A stretch of 64,000 bases of DNA from the NCBI GenBank assembly GCA_016648135.1, contig JADDOH010024892.1:1-64000 (forward strand), written 5' to 3'. Shown one piece after another: positions 1 to 11,800 of this stretch. This stretch comes from Agrypnia vestita. Lineage: Eukaryota > Arthropoda > Insecta > Trichoptera > Phryganeidae. The position numbers were made by a program, and so were the translations under genes. Each line of letters opens with the position of its first letter. Positions within the stretch are counted from its first letter, which is position 1. Below the pieces are notes generated by a model. That model saw only the letters and a list, made by a program, of their open reading frames with translations. It had not been told where the DNA came from and made no database searches.

Positions 1-1137
1 TTGGATGTTTTGGACATAATAATTCAGTGTATATCGCGCTCAAAGACGAGAATGAACTGAATGACAGAGCGAAGGGTTACCGCCACTGCGGGCGGGGCGG
101 GTTTTAGTTCCAAACTCGCCGCACGCCAATTTATGTTGGGCAGGCAATATACGTCATTATCCGATTTGGTGACCTTGTAGAACTCGCGGACTTCGCGCAA
201 TACTGGTGTGGATATAAGTCAAATTAAAGACCACTGTGCGACATAATTTTTTAATTAAAAAACAATGCAAGATAAAAGGTTGTTTATTTTTTTATATAAT
301 ACATATTTTGTAGTAATATCAATGTTTTCTTTTTATTTCTAGACCGAAAACAATACATGAGTATTTTGTCATTTCAGTTGGAAGTCAAGATATTAACCAA
401 ATGTGCTCATGCTCACCATTTTCAAATTAAAAAACAAGGAGATATATAAATATGCTTTTTTTAAATTCTACACACAAAACAATCAGAATTCGGAAAAAAT
501 ACATGAGCACGAGCTGCTCTCAGGTGTTTCCGTATATTTTAGTGTCGACACTTCATATCGTTGTCTCTTTTTCTCACAACCTCCCTCTCTAGCAACGAAT
601 ACGTAAATATAGCGCAAGTGCAATGTTTATCCGACATTAGGTTTTGTTGACAGTTGACATCTCATTTTCGTCTTGAAGAACACTATCTAATGACACAATA
701 CATCGAATTTGACAGTAGTTGTAAAACGAATGTGTAATATTAGGTTTTGTTGACATCTCATCGAAAAAAAATATTATAACATTTTTAAATAAAATTATTC
801 ATTAAAATGACACTTATGTATGAACGAACCCAAAAATTACTTGGCGGCAGGTAAGGCAAGATACTTACGGTAGATTATAGGTTCGAAATCAAATCAGTTT
901 AACATTATGAAAGAATTTTCATATTCAGAATGCAAGACAAAATTTAAAAAATAATAAATGCCTTGCTTTCTACAGTACCTAAATGATTTTTTCCAAAATT
1001 CTGAAATACTTGATATTATAAAATAAATAAAGGAGATTCGTTTACATTTTTTATTCAATTTTAAAATATATAGGATTACAATGTGTACAATCTTAATTAT
1101 TTAAAAAAAACTATTTGGAGAAAAATATAATACATAT
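1..1137. other. No gene seen; AT-rich flank
   Basis: Only short chance reading frames. Bases 60-240 are somewhat GC-rich. A short phrase, TTAGGTTTTGTTGACA, occurs at about 640 and again near 740, a small local duplication. Confidence 0.6.
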
Positions 1138-1162
1138 TTATATATATATATATATATATATA
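1138..1162. repeat. (TA)n microsatellite
   Basis: An uninterrupted TA run directly abutting the fold-back element that follows; TA is also that element's apparent target. Confidence 0.85.
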
Positions 1163-1697
1163 CAGGGTTATTTGAAAAACATTAATAACCTCGGAGGACT
1201 ATATTTCTGTCTTGATTATGAGTCCAAAATGTTCAAGTTGGTATGACCTAATATTAATAGTTAAGGAGATATGCGACATCAAAGTTTACATATTTTTTTC
1301 AATATTTCTGGCTTATTTTTTGTAAAACATTGGACTATCATTATAGCAACTAGTATCAATTACGAAAAATTCATTCCTTTTAATACAAGTTAAATAAAAT
1401 GTTAAAAACCCTGAAAAAATTCCAATTGGAATGTTTTCCAATTGGAATTCGAAGGTTTTTATTTTTTTAACTTGTATTAAAGGGAATAAATTTTTCATAC
1501 TCGATATAAGTTATTGTAATGATAGTTTAACGTTTTACAAAAAATAAGTCAGAAATATTGAAAAAAAAATGCAAAGTTTGATGTTGCATATCTCCATAAC
1601 TATTGATATGAAGTCATAATAGCTTGAACATTTTCGACTCATAATCAAGGCAGGAGTATAGTCCTGCGAGGTTATTAATGTTTTCCAAATAACCCTG
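1163..1697. mobile_element. Fold-back MITE, TA target, 535 bp
   Basis: Starts CAGGGTTATTTG and ends with the inverse CAAATAACCCTG, both flanked by TA. The two halves are near-complete inverted copies meeting at about 1430-1445, for example TCATAATCAAG near 1640 against CTTGATTATGA near 1212. No coding capacity. TA target duplication and terminal CAGGG suggest a Tc1/mariner-type origin (inference). A degenerate half-copy lies at about 34270-34400. Confidence 0.85.
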
Positions 1698-2435
1698 TAT
1701 ATACCTGTACATATTAATAAAAGTCACTTTTTAAATGCTCAGTAAATAGTTCTGATGATTAATATAATGGTTCTGAACTAATTAATCAAATTGAGAATGA
1801 AAATTTGAACTACATATTGTATTGGAGACACCCATGATGTAAACAGTTCATTACATTGAATTACTATACTGGAGATGAAATTGAAATACCAATACTCACT
1901 TACTTTTTAAAACAAAATTATAATAGGTAATAATTTTATAAATTAACATTAACAAACAGTATATAACAGTATTTTTATTATAAAAAATGAATTTAAAAAC
2001 AAACATATATTATAAACTATTACAATCATAAACAACACTTTCCAAATTATTTAGGACCAATGTTCCCAACCCTTCCCCTTCCCCGAACCAAACTTGGAAT
2101 GTTATATACATTACTATTATTGGCGATATTGGAAAGTGATAAACTGGTCAATAAAAAATAATGGTAAATGTTCGAAGTATGTACTACTGTTAGTGTGACA
2201 AAATTAAGAAAATACTGAACAATATGACTCAAATATTCCATTTGCAATGTGATGTGGTTAAAATAGAGAAAAGCCAATTTTTCAACAAATGCTTCAATTT
2301 ATGAGCCAGTAACCAGCCCAACTAGTAAACAAGGCATGTCAGAGGTAGCAATCAAGACATGGCACGGGAACAATATGATCTGCCTAATCACATGAAAGAA
2401 TTGAAATGGCTCGAGCGAGGAAAGGCATGAATGAA

Positions 2436-2530
2436 ACTAAGGCATAAATAAATCTAAAGGCCTAAATAAAATTAAAGGGGTAAATAAAATTAAAAGCATA
2501 AATAAAACTAAAGACATAAATAAGACTTAG
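2436..2530. repeat. Short minisatellite, ~21 bp units
   Basis: Five or so imperfect units of the form AAAGGCATAAATAAAACT. DNA from 1698 to 3023 is otherwise unremarkable intergenic sequence with no supported gene. Confidence 0.65.
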
Positions 2531-3023
2531 TTGATCAATGAATATTACCAACTGCATGTTAACTGATTGACGTTCAGGGACACTAATTTCCTAGTAAAAA
2601 TTCAGAGCAGCGACAGCATTTTATATCAATTGCACAATACCCAGCAACATACATAATTCTGGATTACAAAACAAAATAATATGTTGAAACTGAGATCTCC
2701 CTCAAAATGACATATTTTCCATTATTGGAAATTGAGAGTAACTATTCATACTTTTGGTATAATACGATAAATAATTTTATGATAAACATAGTTGTTATGC
2801 TTTATTACTGCAACTACTTGACACTTAATGTCAAAAAATTAAATAAAACACATAAAACAGTAAAAAATAAAAAAATAAGTAAGTGAAATTAAGACATGTT
2901 TAATTTCAAATGATATAAATATTTAACAACCACAATTCTGGGTCAATTACATTATGAATCAAAACACAAAATTTGAAAATTTCAAATGTATTGAAATGCA
3001 AAATTGAACAAAGTTCACACTAT

Positions 3024-3642
3024 GGCCCGGTTGCGCCATCTAAAGTAAAGGTAAAAAAAGTTACTCGAGTAACTTTTTTTACCTTTACTTTAGGTTGCGC
3101 CATCTATGGTAAAAATATTTAACTCGCCGAAGTACATACATGAGTAACTTTTTTTTACTCTCCAAGATAGGTGGGTAAAGGATAAAAACGTTGATTAAAA
3201 AAAATGGCTGTCCTCTCACAGCTGATTTGAAAATGTGACATTTGTCCATATAGGTACTTGTCATTTGAATTTTGTCGCTGTCATTTTCGTATTGAAATTT
3301 GTAAACATAAAAATGAATCTTTTAATTTCGCATTATTTTAGCGATGGTTTGACGTTTTTTTGGTTTGTTTCATAAAATAAAGTGGTTTGTTTGAACTGGT
3401 TTTGAACCGCAAAAGTACGTATTGCCAGTGGTGAAAAACTGAAATAAATCAAATTCCATAGACAAATGCGGTATTTGAGGTTTATTCCGCTTGGCACCCT
3501 TTTAGCCTTATTATTGGTTTGACAGTGGTAAAAAAGACGTTTGTGCAACCCGAAATCGATTTTACTCTCAGCTGAGGGTTAAAAAAGTTACTCGGGTCAA
3601 TGTTACTCGAACCAAATTTACTTCTGCTGGCGCAACCGAGCC
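3024..3642. mobile_element. MITE with GGCYCGGTTGCGCC termini
   Basis: The left end reads GGCCCGGTTGCGCCATC and the right end is the inverse of GGCTCGGTTGCGCCAGC; TAT flanks both sides, a 3-bp target duplication. Just inside the left end is a near-perfect palindrome (about 3040-3094) followed by a second copy of the TTGCGCCATCT terminus, as if one element end were nested in another. No transposase. Confidence 0.8.
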
Positions 3643-5444
3643 TATGAATTTATTTATATATATATTATTTATTTATTAATAATTCAAGACGGTGAGCTGT
3701 GATTCAGAAGTCGTATACCACGCACTTTTCGAAGGGCAACTCATCGACAAGGTGCCCTGAAGATGAACAGTATTTGACGCGGGTTACCCACAAAGTAGTT
3801 AAAACTAACATATTTCGTACCCGTAAAAGCCTTCAATTAATTTTCCGCCGATATATATTTTTACATAGTAAGTGACACAATTCTATCAGAATACATTATT
3901 TTATCTAACGCTTTGATTTCTCAACTTTAAACAATTCTTCTTTGCGTTTCTACTTGTTTGTTTATTCTTTGTGAAATTTTTTTTGCTATTATTATTAAAT
4001 TCTGTGATTTTTTCCTAATTTTTCATTGTTTGCTTATATTTCATGTAAATTTTTGTTATTGCTATTATTTTTATATAGGTATTCTGTGATTTTATTAGCT
4101 TGTATTTTTTGAGAATTTTTCTTATTGCTGTTATTTTCATAATCTGTAATTTTTTGCTCATTTTTAATTGTAGTTTGAATTTTATGATTTTTCTTATTGC
4201 CATTATTTTTACATACTGTGATTTTTTCTTTTTTTGTTTGCAAGTTGTTTAAAAGTTTATTCTTGAATGGCGTATTTTTTATAAAATTACTTTTATTATA
4301 ATTTGGTGTGAAAATTATGTTGTAAAACAACTTTGCACCATTTCACTGTACCCTGTTTTTTCACCGTACCCATAAAACTACTAAATGTATGGAGAATATA
4401 AAAGAAGAATTATATAAAATGGCAGTTTTATTTTAACACATTTCATCCGCGTAAATTGCATGTAATATTGTTTTTAGTGTATCATGTATCACGGGTAACT
4501 TTAGTCCCAGATCATATGAAAGTGTTAAACAAATAAATATTGCTCATTAAAATAATGCTAATAACAACATGTTAGTTACGTTAGTATATAACCACTTACT
4601 ACTGTATATATACTATACCATACTATCATAATTAACATTTTGTTAAACTGACCACAAAGGTAATGCTTTAAGTATTAAAAATGCTAAAACGTCTATAATG
4701 TAATATTCCTACAGTACAGAACTACATAAAATTATTAATTTTTCCTAAACTTATATATCCATGTAATAAAAAATCTTAAAAATCGTTTTTAATCCACCAA
4801 GTATAAATATTTATACGTACAAAAAAATAGAAAATAATAAACACACATAAGGTGGCACTTATTGGTAGCAATTTGTATTACTTTTACATTCACATTCAAT
4901 CTAATACTTTATATGTCTAACCACATTTTATTTATTCAACCAAACCAAATCAAATATAATGTTGAAAAAACTTTTCAATGTGTGAAAAATAGGATTTGTA
5001 AATTCTGTGTAAGTAATATATTAAATAATTTATAAGTACATATGTATGTCCTTATAACTCAAAAGAGTCTGGTCAAAGATATAGGTTTATATATTCGGAC
5101 AATAAAACACCACAGCAAATAAAACATATGTTTCCCAGATTCTTGAACAAACAAATTGAATTAGCAAATTTTTATTGCATTTCTATACCTAAATATGTAT
5201 GACAGCAACTATTAAAACATATGTACAGTAAATACTACAAGTAAGGAATTTATTAAAAAATAGATTTATAATACACTTTTTTAGTACAATCGTAATATAA
5301 TACTCTCCACAGCACATTGAGGATTGTTTTGATTATTAACGGTGTATGGTATCTTTAATATACCCAATTTTAGACAATATTCCTAAACTAAAAATAATAC
5401 ATGAATACATATTAAGGAATCCACTAACTCCTTCCAAATTGTGT
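3643..5444. other. Intergenic AT-rich DNA with degenerate T-rich repeats
   Basis: Bases 3985-4225 consist of about four loosely conserved ~64 bp units rich in TTTTTCTTATTGC-like phrases, which creates long but meaningless minus-strand frames. No gene recognised from 4330 to 5444. Confidence 0.55.
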
Positions 5445-5450
5445 TTTATT
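5445..5450 (-). terminator. Possible poly(A) signal for Vps13B
   Basis: TTTATT on the plus strand reads AATAAA on the minus strand, about 240 bases past the proposed stop codon. Such hexamers are frequent in AT-rich DNA, so this is only a position-compatible candidate. A second AATAAA at 6103-6108 lies in the last intron and would end a transcript only if the 6.2 kb exon read through to its own stop at 6159. Confidence 0.35.
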
Positions 5451-5688
5451 TGTTAAAATGAGGTGGGAGGAAATAATTGCAGCACCAATCCAACATTTCA
5501 TATAAAATCTGCAAACCCATTGCAATTTTTAAAATTTTTGTTATGAAGTGTATGAAATTAATAATTTTAAAATATAAAAACCTTACTAAAATTATGATAA
5601 ATTTCGTGATATACAAAAACAGAGGAATTGTAAGAATAAGTAAAACAAAGGAATAATGTAATGAATGTAATAAGGACTGGACAAAAAG

Positions 5689-5868
5689 CTAGATTACGGA
5701 GAATCCACGGCCAAGGTGCTGATCCCGGGCTACGGAGAGTACGCAGCAGAGATGGGATGACACAGAATGAGGTAGGTGCACACGCAGAAGTTTCTCTCCT
5801 TTCGAGTGGCTCTCTGAGGCCTGTTCACCAAGATAAGCGGCAACGCGCAATCTCCACAAGCCCTCTAA
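5689..5868 (-). CDS. Vps13B: Vps13B last exon
   Basis: Acceptor CATGTATTTCAG, phase 0 in; 59 codons to a TAG at 5689-5691. Encodes LEGLWRLRVAAYLGEQASES and LPHSVSSHLCCVLSVARDQH then LGRGFSVI. The end pattern (H..F/L...V...L.RGF) resembles the extreme C terminus of VPS13B. It is a GC-rich island in AT-rich DNA, as expected for a coding exon. The plus strand is also open here (5661-5906) but has no splice or family support. Confidence 0.78.
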   Translation of the reverse strand, partial: LEGLWRLRVAAYLGEQASESHSKGEKLLRVHLPHSVSSHLCCVLSVARDQHLGRGFSVI

Positions 5869-8800
5869 CTGAAATACATGCACCCATATATATACATATT
5901 ATTTGATAACCCCAATCATGTGTGTGATTATGAGATACCCTGCTTCAATTTTCACAGCAAACAATCGTTTATACATATTTTCCATTCCATTGAAATTCAT
6001 ATATTAAATTGAACGCAATAATTTTACATTCTAAGAGAGAATACAAGGGACACTTAGTATAATATTTGTATAATAATTATCCGCCATTTAAAAAAATTAT
6101 ATTTTATTGTAACATAACCGCGAAAACGAACTCAAAACATATTACATGTGTACACTTATCATTCGGGGATGTAGTCATTATCAATGTCAATTATTACTTC
6201 CCATTTGCTTGGAAAATGGTTGATTCCACAGGTCCTATTGGTGCAACATTCTTCCTCTTCCATAACCACCAGGGGATGGTCATCAAAATTTGAAGATCGA
6301 CCCTTTCTTGACTCGTCATCTAAGCTGGTGTCACCAGTTTTACGGCGAACGACTCACTTTCCGCATGCTCTTTTAATAACCGAAAAGATTGTTGAGATTG
6401 TGAAATGACTCAGCAGCATTCCACCCCCTCACCAAGTGGTACAGAGTAATCAGGTGTATATGTGAATGGTTTTCAATGCGTATTTTAATTTCCTAACCCT
6501 ACTAAAGATTAACAAAACATCAACCGAATAGGAATATATAATTTATCAAAATTATTTTCCCTTTAGCTTAGAGAATGATCACAAATCGGGTTTCTGTTCA
6601 CTTCTAAAGTACCTATTTATTCCATAGAATCCTCATGCAATCGAAGATATAATGAAATAAATACAATAATGTACAGCATACAAATTACAATACCTGACTT
6701 TCTTCTCTGGATAATACTGACTGTAGTCCTACACATAAGTCTGGCCCCTCTTCAACAATTCGACAACCTCCGACTTCCACCATTTGTTGTAGTTTATCTC
6801 TAACAAGATCCATTACTAAGAACCACTGTAAGACCACAAATCATTCATTATTAGTATCTTCAAACATTGGAGTACAAAGAATACAGTGATGGGATCTATG
6901 TAATTGGAAAAATATTGTAGGAGATTAAATTTTAATCTCCTACAATATTTTATTGTCATCCGAAAATAATTATAACATAACGAAATGACAACAATAATTG
7001 AGACAACAAAATATTAACCGTTTTACTGCGTACCGTCGATATAGCGACGCATTATAAGTGCGCATAAACTGCATAGCGTCGATATATCGAACTGAGAGGG
7101 TGTGTCGCATTGCGCGGGTGTAAATCCTTTTTAATTCTTCAATAATAATATTAAATTACGTTTATATCGTGGTTAAAAATCAATTTTAATACTTTTTTTA
7201 TTAGTAAAAATTATTACCGCTCATAAGATGTCATGTAGTGATGATGAAGACACTTGTGGGACATTGAGTGAAAATCTTTCTCCTAATGAATAGCTGTATA
7301 AATTTGGATTTGGAATTCCTAACCAAAGAGAAGATATTTGAGATCAAATTTGCCAGTACGGCAAAACGCCAATTTCATACGTAAGGATCTAATATTTAAT
7401 TAAATGTGTAGTTTATCTGATTAAAATTAACTATAAGAATTCGAAATTATTTAACCACAATTATACCCGCTTCTATATTTATTTTAAAAGCCATAATACG
7501 TAATTTTATTATATATTTCGGCCGCCAGTTAAGGCTGTGAGAACAGCGCTATCCAGAGTAGCGTAGCGCTTTGATAACATTAGTGATGGAAATAAAATAG
7601 AGAATTTTGCTTTTTTTGCTTCCTATACCTCATTATTTGAGCCATGTGGCAGCGTTAGTGATGGACATTATTGCATAGGGAATGATATATTTTAATTAAT
7701 ACTAATGACATGTGCCTTGCAATAGTGGATACACTTACAAGTTTTAATTATACTGAACTGAAATATTTAAAACAATCATGAAAAAAATTTAATTCAGCTT
7801 AAAACAAAATTAAATCAGTTATTGGATTCTAGTTACGGTTACAAATAGATTTCTAAATAATTATTATTTGGGGATAAAAAAATAAAATATAGTTTTTTAT
7901 AATACATATACAGGTTAAGAAAATAAAATACTATTTATATATTTTTTTGCATCTATCATTTACTCAAAAAAATAATGTTACGAGATTTTGTAAACGGACT
8001 GTTACTCACACTAATGCAAAAGGCTTACCTAAAGTGAATTGACTCTACCTCGCACTATTTTATTTCAAAACTCTATTAAGGATGGATTTGTGCCAGATAT
8101 CTGAAAATGGTATTTATTACACTGATTCATAAAAAATGCTCTAAATCAGACATTGCAAATTATAGACTTGTTTCTAGTTTTCGATAAGGTTTTGATCAAG
8201 TCTATGCAGCTCTTCATCACTCCTTTCATCCAGATCAACAGGGATTCGTCAAAGGGAAGTCAACCATCTCCAATCTTATCCTCTTTAATGACTTTCTGAC
8301 TGATAATATGGATAAAGGACTTCAAACAGATGTTCAAATAGAAACAGAATAAAATCTATACTGATTATAGTAAAGCGTTTGATAGAATAGATCATCATCT
8401 GTTGATTAATAAGCTCTTCCTAGCCGGAATACGTGGTGCCTTGCTAAGATGGTTTGCATCCTACATCGATAATAGGACTCAGGCTGTGGTAGTTAGCAAC
8501 AATGTGTAAAGTTGGGTTGTAGTTCCCAGCGGAGTACCTCAGTGATCATTGCTGGGGCCATTGTTGTTTATATAATTTAATGTACTTAATATTCACGATT
8601 GCTTTCATCACTCTAATGTCCTAATTTTTGCCGACGATATGAAAATTTTTAAACCAATTTCTAGTACATATTTACAATTCGTTAAATTTACAAGATGATT
8701 TGCTAAGGCTAGATAATTAATGTAAATTAAATAAACTTGACTAGAATCCTTCGAAATGTTCTTGTGTAGTTTTCGCAAAAAGAATATATCATTTAACTAT

Positions 8801-11800
8801 ATACTAAAAGGAGAACAATTAGAAAGATCTACATCAATCAGAGATTTGGGGGTGATCAATGTTAGCAAACTATTATACGATGATCATATTGATTCTATTA
8901 TAAGTAAGGCTTATAAGGCTTTAGGTTTTATCGTGAGAATATCTTAAGATTCTTATAAGATTATAAGATTTTAATATCTTATAACCTTACAAGATCTTAT
9001 AAGATTTTAAGCATGTAAAGACACTGAAAGTACTTTACTGTATTTTTGTCAGAAGTAAACTTGAGTAGCATCGCAAGTATGGAATCCCCAGTATATGATC
9101 TATGTAAATCGCTTGGAACAAATTTAAAAAACATTTATTCTCAACTTCAGATTTAATTGCATTTCTGGTGATTATATCAGTTCATATAAAAAATATCACA
9201 TCCTACCACTATACAAACGTCGGGAAATAGGTGATTTGATATATTTACTAAAAATTGTGTCAGGCAATGTTGACTGTCCTGAACTATTAGACTAAAATTC
9301 CATGTTCCTTGTGGGTCACGTATATACAACCCAGTCTTTCACCTCGATTTAACTTCGCCCAACTATCGTCGTAATTCATATTTCTTTAGGGTATGCGATG
9401 CATTCAATAAATTGATAAAATTATTGGATATTGATTTGTTCGAGTGCAGCCAAACAATATTAAGAAAAATTTTGAGTGCAGATTTCTTTTCTGCTTACTA
9501 ATTAAGACTCTTTTTCTTTTGTTTAAATTTTTTATTCTTTCTTGTTGTATTATTCTTAACATGCCTAAGTTTTTCTGCTTAATAATTATCTTAATTTTAC
9601 TTTTGTTTACTTTCTTGTTGTATTATTCTAAACATACCTATGTAAAACTAAAAATATTTATCATTATTAACATATTTCTAAAAGTGGAAACATATAATTG
9701 GCCATCTATATTATATTAATGTTTCCTATGTTTCTTGGTCTTCCGTGAATATTGAATAAATAAATAAATAAATATTAGAACCAGTCCTGTACCACGAAAT
9801 TTACATTAGTTCATGTCTATATATTTTGGTGGTCTGTGATTTTATCAAATAAATATTCAATATGAAATATACATCCAATTGAAAATAATTTTATTATTTC
9901 TATAAAATAATTGCGTTACCCTGGTAGTGACGATTAGTGCCACAACCAATCCAGTATCCCGGTCAATCCCTTGACAAATGTACAGCAAAGGCTCACTGGC
10001 GAGACTGCTACCCAGCCTCAACCTCCAAGCCTGACAATCAGACTGCCAGTTCTCCATGAAATCCCTCACTGGACTCACAATGGGCTGAAATAACAACACA
10101 AAAATCAAGACTAATTGGACGTACTTCCGACCCAACAAAATACTAAAAATAAACGGGTTTATTCTGATATCTTTATGTGCTGTAACGAGTAGCTTGTTGG
10201 TCTTGTGGTTAGGACACTCGCCTCATGATCCAAAGGTCGCGGGTTCGAACCTCACTCCAGACTAGCAAGTTAGTCCTATTTTCATAGCACAAGCGTTTAG
10301 CTTAGTTTGAAAATAGTAAGAATATTGATGTGACACGTATTCCGTGTTCACATCTCTATTTAAAAAAAAAAAAAAAAAGTCCAAGCTCTAATGTCCAGTC
10401 ATTTGGTAGTTTTACCTGGAAAGAAAGGGTAATTTTATAGATTTCGATGTGCTCTTTCTGAATTTCAAGTTTGCCATCTCGTATCTTTACTGCACATGCC
10501 GCCATTTTGGAAAAGTGGTGCCTAAATGCAATTTTTTGACAATATCTCCTTTCCGGCCCATTTCACGATGAAAACATTAGTATATAAAATGAAACTAAAT
10601 AAAATTACCTACAATTTTTTTTCCGTAATTCAAAAATCCAAATGTTGATCCAGAGATCGTAGCTAAAGCTGGAGAACGCTTCCTTCTTGAATTATACAGT
10701 TACATTAATGTGAAAAATAAGTAAAGTATGTCTTTAAACAACTATAGATATGCACGCTTCACAACATCAGCATCATCAAGAACAGAGAAGTGAAGGAGAA
10801 TGCGCTAAATTTTGGAATAGTGAATTGCATGTGGATTAAGCCTACTAGGGATACCATAGGGGATAAAAAAATGCACCGCTTATTCTACCTCAAGGTGGTG
10901 TGGAAATTAGTTTTATGGCCAAAACTCGTGTTGAACTACACTTTGCGGCGCTCGTATGCCAAAACTATTGATTTTACGGAAAAAAGACTATTACATAAAT
11001 TGTAGGAAATTTTATCTGGTTTAATTTTGTGTACTAATGTTTTTATCGTGAAATGAGTCGGAAAGGAGATATAGTCAAAAAAAATGCTTTGAGGCTCCAT
11101 ATTTCCAAAATGGTGGCGCGAGCGGCAAAGATACAAGATGGCAAAGTTGAAATACGGAAAGAGCACATCGAAATCTATAAAATTACCCATTTTCAAAACT
11201 CCTGGAAAACTTTCCAGGTAACCCTTTTCTTTCGCACCAAATAACTGGACATAAGTGCTATAGTTTTTTTTAATTCAAAACTTTTCTAACCCACATCACG
11301 GAGGCCGCGCAGCGGCTTCCTCTTCCACACTCTGTTTTTTTTTTCAGTTGAAGATCTTACCACTCTTCCTCGCACAACTCGTTCATTAATCATTCAATTT
11401 CAATTTCGAAAAATGCCAAGACAGCTCTCTTGTTCTTCTTTCTATTGCTACACACCACAATCTGGCCGGGCAACTAGTTCTTAAATATTAATTTAATAAG
11501 CACCCTAGATAATTTATTACTTTTTTACAACCCACATGGAACAAAATTAGTACTGTTTTTCGTACATTTAGACATTTTATAGAAATAATCCAACCTGTAA
11601 AACACATCAGATCTTTGTAAATAAAAGTTTTTTTCTTTTATGTTAACAATGTTAACAATTTTACATTAACAATCCAATAAAAATATCTCTAAAATGAGTC
11701 CTATGCCAAAAAAATATGCAATAATGTTATGTGTTAAGTTTTTTGCAGATTCAAATTTTTACAAGACATTTCTCAATATTTATATATTGGGTTGGACTCT

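Noticed and set aside
4015..4330. Lys/Ile/Asn-rich minus-strand proteins
   Set aside because: Product of T-rich degenerate tandem repeats.
5661..5906. Plus-strand ORF opposite the last Vps13B exon
   Set aside because: No family features; the minus strand has an acceptor, phase and a VPS13B-like ending.
6103..6161. Vps13B ending at a stop at 6159 with AATAAA at 6103
   Set aside because: Attractive, but a phase-0 donor at 6196 leads to the exon at 5689-5868, whose end resembles VPS13B better. Kept only as an alternative.
10200..10255. A tRNA gene
   Set aside because: The A and B boxes are good but the acceptor stem does not close and a SINE body with poly(A) follows.
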